Source: Dichomitus squalens LYAD-421 SS1 (lineage: Eukaryota; Basidiomycota; Agaricomycetes; Polyporales; Polyporaceae). From it: a stretch of DNA of 19,916 nt. The notes under the pieces are model-generated. The model did no database searches and had not been told where the DNA came from. It saw only the letters and a list, made by a program, of their open reading frames with translations. Shown in pieces: positions 10,676 through 19,482 of this stretch (positions are counted from its first letter, which is position 1; the number at the start of each line of letters is the position of its first letter). The position numbers were made by a program, and so were the translations under genes. The stretch covers positions 254,071-273,986 of the forward strand of contig NW_006766896.1 in the NCBI RefSeq assembly GCF_000275845.1, written 5' to 3'.

Positions 10676-12259
10676 TCACTCTGGGCCGCACGACGCGAGC
10701 TGTGCGGAACAAATATTTCCGCTAAGGACCATGTCGCCGGTCAGCGTACACACGTGAGGCATCCACCCGTGTCTTGGCCACTCACCGTTCTCCGAGTACC
10801 AATCAGCCTTAGGGTTGTATACGAACCGCAGCAAGCCAGCTTCCCGGATTCGACGAAGCACCGCCTTGTGCAGTGTGACCACTGGCTGCGTGCCCCACCC
10901 CCAGTCGTATGCCACGATCTCCAGCGTGACGCTCTCGAGACGAGACAATTTCCCGGCCGGAGCGGAGAGCAGCTCATCCAGGCTGTCGAAGTCCAGAGAC
11001 CGCACGGGGGAGAGCCGGTCGTCGAACGCCAGATACTTGGCAGGCATCCTCGTCCACATACGGATCCCGATCGCGCGGAGAGGTGGGGGCGAGCGCTGCG
11101 CGCCGATCGGCGCGAGGATGGACGAGAAGAAGGTGGGTCTGAAGGCGTCGGCGCCGCAGTTGTCTTTGATGCCGACAGAGAGGTACTCGAGCGCGCGACA
11201 TTTCGCCAGCGCGGACCCGAGGCCGGTGAACGTCTGACCTGTCGTGCAAGGAAGGTATAAAGTGAACACTTGAATCGGGGCTGTACGCGTGCACGTGGCC
11301 CCTGCCACTCACCCTGAAGATCCCACATACTGGACGCGTCAACGACGACGCTGACGTTCTGGAGGCTCGGGGCGAGTGCGGAGGACAGAAGGCTGCACAG
11401 CTCCAGAAGGTCGTCTGTAGTGCCGCAGCCTACCGCGAGTGCCGTCAAGGTCCCTGGATTGAGCCCCCGCTGTAGGAGACCGTACCGTACGGCCGAGGGC
11501 GCCTTGCCATTGATGATCAGCTGCGAGAGCTCGAACGTCTGCCCGTAGTAGATGCTGTGGAGATTGACCAGCGAAACAGGCTTGGGCTCTTGCAAGTCGA
11601 TGAGTTCCAGGCAGTGCACGTCGAACGCGGTGAGCAGGGTGCACCGGTGGAGCACTAACTTCTTCAGTTTAACCGGAGGCCGTCTCGCGTTCGCGAACGT
11701 CCATGGCTCTCTGTGTTGAGAACCACTGATGTAGAGCGTCTGTAGGTTGGTTAAGGAGGGCAGTATTGATGTGAGGGCGATGAGATCGGTGAGAGAGCGC
11801 TGTGCAGTGAGGGAGAACATATAGCAGCGCAGCTCCTGGATGCAATTCGCAAGCTGAGGGTGGGTGGCGCAGAAGTGAGTGAACTGTTCGCTTTCTCCCC
11901 TGGCCATGACGGTAGAGAAAAACCGGCGGTTAGAGAGATGGCGCCATAGCTTGCAGACCCGGGTGCACGCTGACAATGACCAGCCGGCATCTTTGAGAAT
12001 CCCAAAGATCTCGTCGAATAGTTCTGTGGGCAACATATCGTTGATGAGACTCCGGTGGGCGATAGGCGGGTCGGTAGTTCCTGAGTCCAAGAGTCCGACT
12101 TTGTCGCTTGTCTGTGCAGCTTGCGTCTCGGGGTTGACCGAAGATATCGTACGGCTCTTCCGCCGGCCCAGAGCATACAATCGCAGCCATTTCACCCTGC
12201 TTTACTACAAGATTTAGATTGGATGTTCCTCCGAGGATTCGAAAGTACCCTCACCGCAT
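10676..12259 (-). CDS. F-box protein with leucine-rich-repeat-like C-terminal region
   Basis: A likely substrate receptor of an SCF ubiquitin ligase. The three-exon model is 12259-12255, 12196-11313 and 11238-10676, giving 483 residues. The first coding exon is only five bases (ATG CG), joined across a 58-bp intron (GTGAGG...AAGCAG) to G GTG AAA TGG. The second intron, 11239-11312, keeps frame as DLQG-QTFTGLG. The F-box spans about residues 54-100: INDMLPTELFDEIFGILKDA, then CTRVCKLWRHLSNRRFF. After it come spaced Leu-rich strands (LPSLTNLQTLYISG, LKKLVLHRC, LEYLSVGIKD, LSRLESVTLEIVAYDW) that suggest an irregular LRR solenoid, as in many of the expanded basidiomycete F-box families. If the tiny exon is wrong, the first ATG in frame is 12034-12036, just inside the F-box, which would damage it. 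Confidence 0.85.
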
Positions 12260-13000
12260 TCTGGTCAACTTTGATCTTGGGCGTAAGTCGCAGGTGTTGA
12301 GTACCGAGGATAAGCTCTAGGAATCAACCGACTTTGCATGTCGCTGCGATCTGTCTAAGAAGCTCACACAGCAACGGGCCCTGTGCTCTTATCCTGCATC
12401 AAACTAGATGTCTACCCGGGGCGAGGGCCCGCCACAAGCGCCAATGCCCCATGCTCGATGATGGCGCCAGCGCCGTAACTGCAGTACTTAAGTAGTACTT
12501 ACTTGGGGTAAGTACTACTTAACTTACTTGGAGTAAGTACTACTTAACTTACTTTGAACGCAAGCGATTACTTTTGTCCAAACGCTGCAGGCTTGCACAA
12601 GCTTGAACCCCAGTGAGAACTTACATGGGCTCAGCTGTATAAGGTCGATTCGTAGTGTATGACGTCGGGAAACCCGACCACACCCATAATTTGGCAGTAC
12701 ACCCTACTTCCACTGTATGTCGTTGTATGAAGTTGGGTGGTCGCCCGATACCAACCAAACGCCGTTGGACTGGGTCGGGCGCGGCCGTTTTCATTGGGTT
12801 AGGCGTGGTTGCTGTCGAGACCCTTTGTATCAGAACATTGTCGCATCATCGTATGCTATTGTATATCGTTGTATTGCTACACAGTATAATACAGCTACAT
12901 TCAGGTGTCATTGAATACAGGGGGAGAATCCCGGATGCCGTTGGATCAAGTTGGGGTCAGCCGGTGGTGCCCATGGGGCGCGCATGCAGCGGCGTCGACC
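12260..13000. other. Intergenic, repeat-bearing region right of the F-box gene
   Basis: The part next to 12259 should be the F-box promoter. The palindromic 25-bp repeat at 12488-12560 is listed separately. Positions 12650-13000 are rich in CGTTGTAT-like and GGGTCGG-like words and have open frames on the plus strand that run into the minisatellite. I see no protein family, splice structure or RNA gene in it. Confidence 0.45.
12488..12560. repeat. 25-bp tandem repeat with internal palindrome
   Basis: Units are 12499-12523 and 12524-12548 (one difference, GGGG versus GGAG), with a partial third copy from 12549. Positions 12488-12502 are the exact reverse complement of 12508-12522, forming a 15-bp stem with a 5-nt loop, and the same arm recurs in the second unit. 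The core word is GTAAGTACTACTTAAC. The block lies about 230 bp upstream of the F-box gene start. It could be a protein-binding array, a hairpin-forming minisatellite, or a subterminal repeat of a DNA transposon. Confidence 0.85.
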
Positions 13001-13167
13001 CCGCCGCCAAGAAAGAGACACAACCGCGTGCAAGAGACACAACTGCATGCAAGAGAGACCGCCGCCAAGAAAGAGACCGCCGCCAAGAAAGAGATCGCCG
13101 CCAAGAAAGAGATCGCCGCCTGCAAGAGAGACCGCCGACTGCAAGCGAGACCGCCGACTGCAAGAGG
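13001..13167. repeat. 18-19-bp minisatellite (ACCGCCGCCAAGAAAGAG type)
   Basis: Three near-identical 18-bp units sit at 13058-13075, 13076-13093 and 13094-13111, differing only by C/T at the second position. They are followed by 19-bp variants with TGCAAG in place of AAGAAA, up to 13167, and preceded by looser copies from 13001. Purine-rich and C-rich halves alternate. The strand shows long open frames only because the repeat lacks stop codons, giving Lys/Arg-rich or Leu/Gly-rich translations by frame. It begins 37 bp past the stop of the 651-residue gene and is not needed for that gene model. Confidence 0.85.
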
Positions 13168-13203
13168 CAATGGGACTCAATAGCGGTGCTAGAATCGTAC
13201 CAT

Positions 13204-15794
13204 CTATGACGCAGGAACGCGTCCGAGCCTCTATGCCAAGATAATGGTGAGTAAAGGCAGGCCACACATGCAGCTGAACGCACCTGGCGCTCGGCCCGAC
13301 TCAGTGACTTATAATGGGTCTCGAAGGCGTCCTGCGTGCCCTCCGTCTCCGTGTACCATCTCCGTGCATATATCCACCTGGAAAGCACGCGTAAATGAGA
13401 TACTTGAGGGGATCAGTGCATGAGCGAACAGTACGTACTTGGCCCCTTGCATATCACCTGGGGGAGGCCAATGCGACGTCTTGCGAGGTGCACGAGTTCT
13501 TTTCGGCACAGAGGTCTTTGCGGGCTTGGCGGGGGGCTGCGTCGAAGGGGTAGTACCCCCGACAGCGGCGTCTTGGGGCTGGGGAATTGGGGCTGGATCC
13601 GGGGCCACAGAAGGAAGACCGACATCGAGGGGGGGACCCATAGGCACTTGAATAGGATCCGACGACGCCTCGGGGTGCGACAGGGACATTGACAACGGCG
13701 TGAGTGTTGTTAGCAACGCAAGGGACGACAGTGTGGCATGGGGAACTTGGATGGACTGGGATGAATCAGCAACAGGTAATGAGGCAGAGGGGACGGATAG
13801 GGAGGGAGACACAGGCGCGGCCAATGGGTCCGGCGGGGGAAGTCCACATAATGAGGAGTTGGGAACGATTGCGGGATGTCGTTCAAGCTGCAAGGCGGTC
13901 CTGTGGCCAAAAAGACCAATATGTTAGCAGCCTGCTAGACGTGTGAGATAATACAATGGACGTGGATGTCGATAGCTGGGGACACAAATGAATGTTAACA
14001 ATGGACGCGGGGTGTGCAAGGCGAAGGCATTACCACTGCCAGCAGGCTCGGACCAGCTCGCTGCTTGCCCTTGAGTTTGTTGGACAGAGCGGGAATTTCT
14101 TCGACTGGGAGCCAGGTGTGATCACGGCGCCTGGTCATGCATGATTGAGTATATCTACATACCAATGTTCTGTCCGACTCCGTCTGGGTCGGTGCGGGCT
14201 TGCTTTCGAGGGCGGGTCGCATCGTTGTCGTCGCGGGAAAGCCGCTTGGAAGTGCCGCGACTAGGGGCGTTGTCCTGTTGCACCGACTCCGACTCAGATT
14301 CTTCCACATCCGATGCACTCTTGATTGTGTGCAGGGCGTTGCTGAGGTCGACAGTCTCCGTGCGTGCTTTGTCCCACTTGCGGGTGACATGTTCGTAGTA
14401 CGAGTAGTACATGAAGATAGAGCCCTTCGCGTTGTTGTGGCAGAGCTGGAACAGGGGAAACTTCTTGCGCAGCGCGGTGTAAAAAAGCTCCTGTAACCAT
14501 ATGTCAGTGTCACGCCATTTCTTAGGGAGCTCGTATTGAGCCGTCCGGGCGAGGTTGATGAAAGTGCGGCAAAACTTCCGGGCGTCATTGATGTAGTCTC
14601 CCTCGGCAGGAGTGCCGTCAGGGTACTCGATGTAGGGAGCGGTGTGGTTGATCCCCTTCGAGGACATTGCCTTGCCTCGCACAGGTTCCTCCCCAATCCG
14701 CGTGGTCTTGTTGTTCTCGCGCTTCCACTCGTTCCAATCTCGGACGGTAAAAAATTTGAGCTGGGTCAACGGCAGGAGGAGTGATATCAGGAGATGTTTG
14801 GATGATTGAAACTGTGAAATACATACTTTCGGGAACTTTGTTTGGTCGCGCGGACAGTCATAGCCTGGCGGCTCTCCGTCCTGAAGCGACTGTGTCGCCA
14901 CCACAGATTCGAGGAGGAGACGTTTGAGAATTGCTGTGGGGGATCAGGAGACAACCGTCATGCATGTCTTGTAGGCGTACCTCGGCTGTCGTCGGTATCA
15001 TTGGTGACATTGGCCGGCTTCTTGTCTCCCCTGGTTGGGTGCCATGGTGAGCACGATGTCATTAATTGGTAACCTACTCACTTGGATTCTTTGAACTGCA
15101 TGCGGAACGCGTGAAATTGTTGACTGCAGGTGTACTGTGTCAGCGGGGCCATGGAAAAAGTGCGAGCCGACATACCGTAGCTCCAGGTTTTCTTGGGCGA
15201 CGCCGGTAAATTGTCGGCTGCAGGGATGCCGGGTCAGCAGGGCAATGAGAATAGTAGCACGCCGACGTACCGTAGCTCCAGGGTGTCTTGTTCGAGGCGT
15301 TGGAGCCGCGCGCCCATTTCCATATAGGGCATGGAAGAGTGAGAGGGTGTGAGGGGCGATGAAAGCGAAGTGTTCTATCGAGAGGTTAGTATATGCGCGT
15401 CATTTGGTACTCCAAGACAAACCAAAGATGATAACGACTGCATATATGCGCCGTGCTGATCGATTCCAGGGGAAAACAAACTATGAGGAGTGTAGGTAGG
15501 GGATACTTTGGAGGCTGAGGTGTACTCAGCGGAAAGAGCAAAAGGGTGGGCCCCTTCTGCGCGATATGAGGGGGCGGGAAATGAGAACGACTGGCTGAAT
15601 GGAGATGCATGCGAGCGTGATTGGGAAGAATAAGCATTTTCAGCATGGGCTCGGCGGTAAACGGATTGAGAGCGAGAACGAGACGGTGACCGAGAATGTG
15701 ATTCAGAAAGTGAATGAGAGCGTGATGGAGCAAAGTCATAGGTACACGGCTGTGATGGAGGAGGAGGCGAGGGAGTATGGGACTGTTCGGACAT
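13204..15794 (-). CDS. Unknown 651-residue nuclear-type protein: SR-rich, coiled coil, central conserved domain
   Basis: I assembled 11 exons, all with matching phases: 15794-15423, 15374-15271, 15217-15176, 15123-15082, 15030-14981, 14933-14827, 14760-14163, 14104-14034, 13887-13439, 13377-13284 and 13230-13204. Introns are 47-66 bp except 13888-14033 (146 bp). Residues 1-135 are Ser/Pro/Arg-rich (SRSPSRSRSQS). About 138-187 form a coiled coil (ARLQRLEQDTLELR, then two more 14-residue blocks). Residues 204-380 hold a hydrophobic-aromatic domain: LKFFTVRDWNEWKRENN, NHTAPYIEYPDG, KKWRDTDIWLQELFYTALRK. An acidic/Ser patch and basic SKRLSRDDNDATRPRKQAR follow, then a Pro-rich linker. The tail KWIYARRWYTETEGTQDAFE and HYKSLSRAER is basic-aromatic and looks somewhat HMG-like. 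I do not recognise the family. A nuclear, possibly DNA-binding, role is inference only. A divergent gene starts 232 bp away. Confidence 0.75.
15124..15270 (-). repeat. Tandem exon-intron duplication within the coiled-coil gene
   Basis: Two adjacent units of about 95 bp each contain a 42-bp exon plus a 52-53-bp intron. The units share CTGGAGCTACG at the donor side, GT(A)YGTCGGC as donor, CTGCAG as acceptor and ACAATTT after it. The exons are of equal length and phase (1+39+2), so copying one adds 14 residues, exactly two heptads, without shifting the frame. The third block (15123-15082) has the same length but a different intron after it. Confidence 0.8.
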
Positions 15795-16026
15795 TTTTTG
15801 TAAGGGAGGATATGGACTGGTTGAGAGGAGGAAAGTAGACATAGGACGCACGACGTCTCTCTGGCATGGTTTGACGCCCATGACCATATCAGGTGTGTGC
15901 GTGGCTTGTTCATTGCATTAATGGGATCTGCATGATTGTCGTCTTCGCGCCTTCTATGATTTGCCTCTTCTGACCTTCACTGGTCCAGCCCGTTTTGTCG
16001 CCATATATCTGCTGACTTGTTGCCCC
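15795..16026. promoter_or_regulatory. Candidate bidirectional promoter between two divergent genes
   Basis: Only 232 bp separate the start codons of the minus-strand coiled-coil gene (15794) and the plus-strand Pro/Ser-rich gene (16027). Both promoters must lie here or inside the neighbouring gene. I see no convincing TATA box. The region near 15795-15840 is purine-rich and GGAGG-rich on the plus strand. The call rests on layout, not on a recognised site. Confidence 0.4.
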
Positions 16027-17051
16027 ATGGATGCCATCCACTTCATCCGCCGTCTCGCGGCTAACGGTCAACCCTATCCAGCCGACACACCTCGTCCAGT
16101 CATAGACTTTCTGATGGCCACGGAGGTGGACGGCACTCATTCGGACGATACGCGGTATGTCACGCTCAGGGAAAATTTCTGACTAGATCTCTCATTTCCG
16201 TCAGTCCGAATGGCAGGCATCACAGTTTGCGTTACTTCCTGGAGGCCTTCGAATTGTTCCCTGCGACTCCACCAACATCGGATGCACCCGCCTGAACTCA
16301 CCTGACGTACAACCTCCTCCGCTTGGCACTTTTCTGCGCGCGTGAGGCGTTCCTTCTTGATATCGCGGACTCTGGCCGGGCTGAATCACTGGACTACACC
16401 ACCGCGGGCCCACTGTATTTGGAGCTGGATGACACGTTTGGAGACGTTTTGTCGAGTCTGTTTGATGCCAGTCCTTTAGGCGGGCTATTGGATGAGATTT
16501 GGTGTGCGATGAAATGCATATGTTTCCCATTTGACACTGATGTATTCACTCCTCCTGGCTCCATCGTCTCGACCGAGTGTAGCCCGCCATCTGACGATGA
16601 CCCTACCACTAGCCTTCGCCCTGCATGTGGTCCTCTTCCTGCCCCTCAACCTCCCTGTGACTCTCTCTCTTTCGATTCCCGTAGGCCTCTCGACCTTAGC
16701 CTCGCTCCGCCTCGTGTTGTCTCTCCCGCAAAAGTCTCTGTATCTGTATCTCGCCCAGGCCCCGCCAAAGTCTCTGTTGCACCGGCCTCCATTAGGCCTC
16801 CACCTGTACCTCTGTCAAAGTCTCTAGTCCCTGATTCTGCTCGCCCACGCAAACGCAAGCTCAAGACATCGCGTCCTTCTGGCCCACTGCAACCATTCTG
16901 TTCGTCTGGATGGGGCGAGCCGAAGTCTCCGCCCTCTTGCTCCTCAACACCACAAATGCCGCCCCCACACGCTCCACCGCCCAGGCAGCGGTCCCCATGG
17001 GAGGACTACAGTACGTCCTCTTCTGGCTTTTCCCTTTCGCGCCGCCTCTAG
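16027..17051 (+). pseudogene. Unknown Pro/Ser-rich protein gene with one in-frame TGA
   Basis: Exon 1 is 16027-16154 (MDAIHFIRRLAANGQPYPAD...), and exon 2 starts at 16205 after a 50-bp intron (GTATGT...CGTCAG); CG|T restores Arg. The frame then continues for 282 codons to TAG at 17049-17051, except for TGA at 16293-16295 (codon 73), between ...PPTSDAPA and THLTYNLLRLALFCAREAF. Both sides read like one protein: helical, hydrophobic stretches (YFLEAFELF, YNLLRLALFCAREAFLLDIA, LELDDTFGDVLSSLFD), then a long Pro/Ser-rich region and a basic, nuclear-signal-like RPRKRKLKTSRP near the C-terminus. The stop could be a true mutation, a readthrough site, or removed by splicing I did not find. I do not know the family. 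It is divergent from the coiled-coil gene and convergent with the Plavaka remnant. Confidence 0.6.
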
Positions 17052-17415
17052 TATGTACACGTTCCCACTTCTTTCGCGCCGCCCACGCACGCGCTGTTCA
17101 ATGTGAGGAGATTCACGTAGCCTTCAATTGCATCTTGTGTCCCTACATATCCTGTATGCGATAGGGTGTATACAAATCCATATTGTATATTGTCACCAAT
17201 GGCGCCATGACCGCCACATTGCATTGCCTTGGGACATCCAGTCCACCTGCCCTTCCTTGCCCTCAGGACCACCGAGGTCGCTTTGGTCGCTCCCGCGCGG
17301 ACTTCGAGACCGATTGTCCACTCGATGCAAATCGGATGTCGACCAGAAGTCGGAAGAGAATCCATCTCGTCAGCCCAAGGTATGACGATGGGAAACGGTA
17401 TATCTGGGGATCCAC
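17052..17415. other. Short convergent intergenic region
   Basis: This 364-bp stretch lies between the 3' ends of the plus-strand Pro/Ser-rich gene and the minus-strand transposase fragment, so both transcripts should end here. The minus frame 17048-17419 is not coding by appearance. I see no repeat or RNA gene. Confidence 0.5.
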
Positions 17416-19079
17416 TCATTCGTCTCCTGCTGATCCATCGTTGTCGGTGATGGTCTGCTCGCGCCCGATCCAGGTTATGTCGAACCCCAGCCTGTCCATA
17501 ACAAAGAAACGATTGGAATACAGCTCGGCGGCGTGCGGATCTTCAGCTTCCTCGCGACGGGGAGGGAGAGGTACCATAGCGACTACTGACTTGATGTCCT
17601 TGGCATCAACGACCTCGCGAGACTCGTCTCCTCGATAACGACAGGCGATGAGTGCGCCATGTGACTCACGCACAATAGCAGGGTCCGGGGGCGTAAACAT
17701 CGACACCATGGCCAAAGTGAGATCAACGTCGTCCGTGCCGCCATCGTCTCGCATCTTTTTCAACCTAAAAAAATACTGGACCTCCGCGATACGATTGTCT
17801 GTAAGCTGGACATTCATATTATTCAGTAAGATTAAGCTCTGACAGTGAAAACATGATGCGCACCTTGACCATGCGCGAGCGATGCACTGGGCGACCGCGC
17901 CTCTCACCCTCCTTCTCCTTCCAGGCAGTGCGTGCAACTTGCCCGTTGGGGAGACGTAAACGTCCCCACTTGGCGACACGAGGCTGCCAGTCCTGGGGCA
18001 CCCGAACGGCCTGAGCGTTGAGAAAGGTGTGCAGTACAACGGCCTCGGCTTCAGAGATCAGTTTGGGAGTGCGCGCAGTGGGATGGAGGAGAACGTATTG
18101 GTCACCGAGATCCACAGCCCCGGCGGGCAGGTGCACGGGCTCCTCTAAAGCCTCGGGGAACATGGCTACCAGGGCGCTGATTTGCGCGCGCCGGAGTCCA
18201 CGGAATGACAAGTTTTCGTACGGTTTGGAATGAGAGCCTATCTCCGCAGTTAGATTTCCAATAGCGTTTTCGAGAGCCCACTGTGAATGTAACCAGGCAG
18301 GTCCCACACGGACATTCTCCGGCATGAGGTGGACAAGGGCATGCAAGGCTTGGCGACAGAAGTGGAGACGATCCACACGTCGCGCATAGAAGTTTAGCTC
18401 GAACTCTTCAACGTATTCGACTAGAAGATTGTGTGCGGGTCCCCGACGCTCCACAGGGGTCTCGAGAAGCAGCGCGACCCGAGCCCCTGCGACAAGCTTG
18501 CAAAAATGGCTATAATACTTCGGTTTTTGGATCGCCCACAGCAGACCAGGTAGAAGCCCATAGAAGTAATACATGAATTCCCAGGCCTTGTAGCCACTCG
18601 AGATCTTCTCTGCAGGGTTACGCGGCGGGCGATCAAAAGAGCCAGGGAGATAGAGAGATGCCTCAGCAACCAGCTTCCCATGAGCCTGCCAAGCAGCGTC
18701 GCCCGACAAGCACGCCCAGTCCCAGTCAGCCAAAGGATCCGTCTCAGTTGATCGCCCCAGTTTGCCCCGAAACAAGCCGATGACCAGCTCAGTGATATTC
18801 AAGGTAAGCAGATGCATAATGTCGGCAGGAAAAGTCCCAGGGAAACCATAGTTGATAGGAAGTCCCATGAAGATCGACGGCTTCGCGATACCTGTTTCGA
18901 GGCGCTTCGCGACATATTGACCATGGGTGCGACAGGTGAGAAGCTCCGACAACTGACGTTGATAGCGTTCGGTGTTGGTCTCCTCTCCGGGGGGCTCACG
19001 GACTGAGTAGTCAGGGTGGGTGCTCCCTCGCACATGCTCGTAGTCCGGGTCCGAAGGTTTCAGCATGGCAGCATAGTAG
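17416..19079 (-). pseudogene. Plavaka-type transposase, C-terminal half, cut by an LTR element
   Basis: Exons 19079-17864 and 17805-17416 are joined across a 58-bp intron (GTGCGC...GTCCAG) with frame kept. The text opens YYAAMLKPSDPDYEH, an internal Plavaka segment, and has no true start: one codon upstream the frame meets the LTR edge and a TGA. Motifs in order are KPSIFMGLP, FPADIMHLLTLNI (probable second catalytic Asp), GSFDRPPRNPAEKISSGYKA and WEFMYYFYGLLPGLLW, then RRVDRLHFCRQALHALVHL and SQWALENAIGNL (probable catalytic Glu). The last exon carries NRIAEVQYFFRLKKM, LTLAMVSMFTPPD and a C-terminal ...RFFVMDRLGFDITWI, the usual tail of this family. The N-terminal half, with zinc ribbons and first Asp, would lie beyond the LTR element, outside the window. 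Catalytic assignments follow family knowledge, not proof. Confidence 0.88.
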
Positions 19080-19482
19080 TGTCACAGCCAACGAGCTGTG
19101 CCACCAAAACAAACAAGGGCAAAGCTTACTGATGCAGAGGTTGGTGCTGAGAAGCGAAGCAACCAGAGGTGACACAGCAAGAGATGTGAAGAGATGTATT
19201 CCCTAGACTAGAAGGGGTAGTGAGGAAGGTAGGGCTGCTAGCTACCTACAGAGGAGATGGGGAATCGACGAGAAGATCAAGTCTGAGGTTCCCTGCCTCA
19301 GACTCCCTACTATATATACTAATACAATGGTGCACAGACCAGGTACCTATTGACCATCGTTTGGTCAGAGTTCTCTGCCTCATGTCCTACCCTCTGACCT
19401 GCCTCATGGTGACCTTACGACTAATACCTGAGTCGTGCCGAGTCCGGACCCCTCCCAATGAGTAAGCGCTCCTGCTGTCACA
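19080..19482 (+). mobile_element. Ty3/Gypsy long terminal repeat (5' LTR or fragment-adjacent LTR)
   Basis: It starts TGTCACAGC and ends GCTGTCACA, nearly inverted ends with the TG...CA form of LTRs. A TATA-like TATATATA begins at 19310-19311 on the plus strand, giving the direction. The left edge falls inside the Plavaka transposase frame, and the bases just outside are AGTAG (19075-19079), the expected 5-bp target duplication if the far LTR is also flanked by it. The length, 403 bp, is usual for basidiomycete Gypsy LTRs. The second LTR is not in the window, so the right edge depends on the terminal motif alone. Confidence 0.72.

Noticed and set aside
12655..13209. 184-codon plus-strand frame with Lys/Arg-rich repeats
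   Set aside because: The repeats are the minisatellite, which lacks stops in all frames; the upstream part has no protein character.
12908..13267. Leu/Gly-rich hydrophobic repeats on the minus strand as a membrane protein or as the end of the 651-residue protein
   Set aside because: They are again the translated minisatellite. The gene model closes at 13204 with correct splice phases and does not enter the array.
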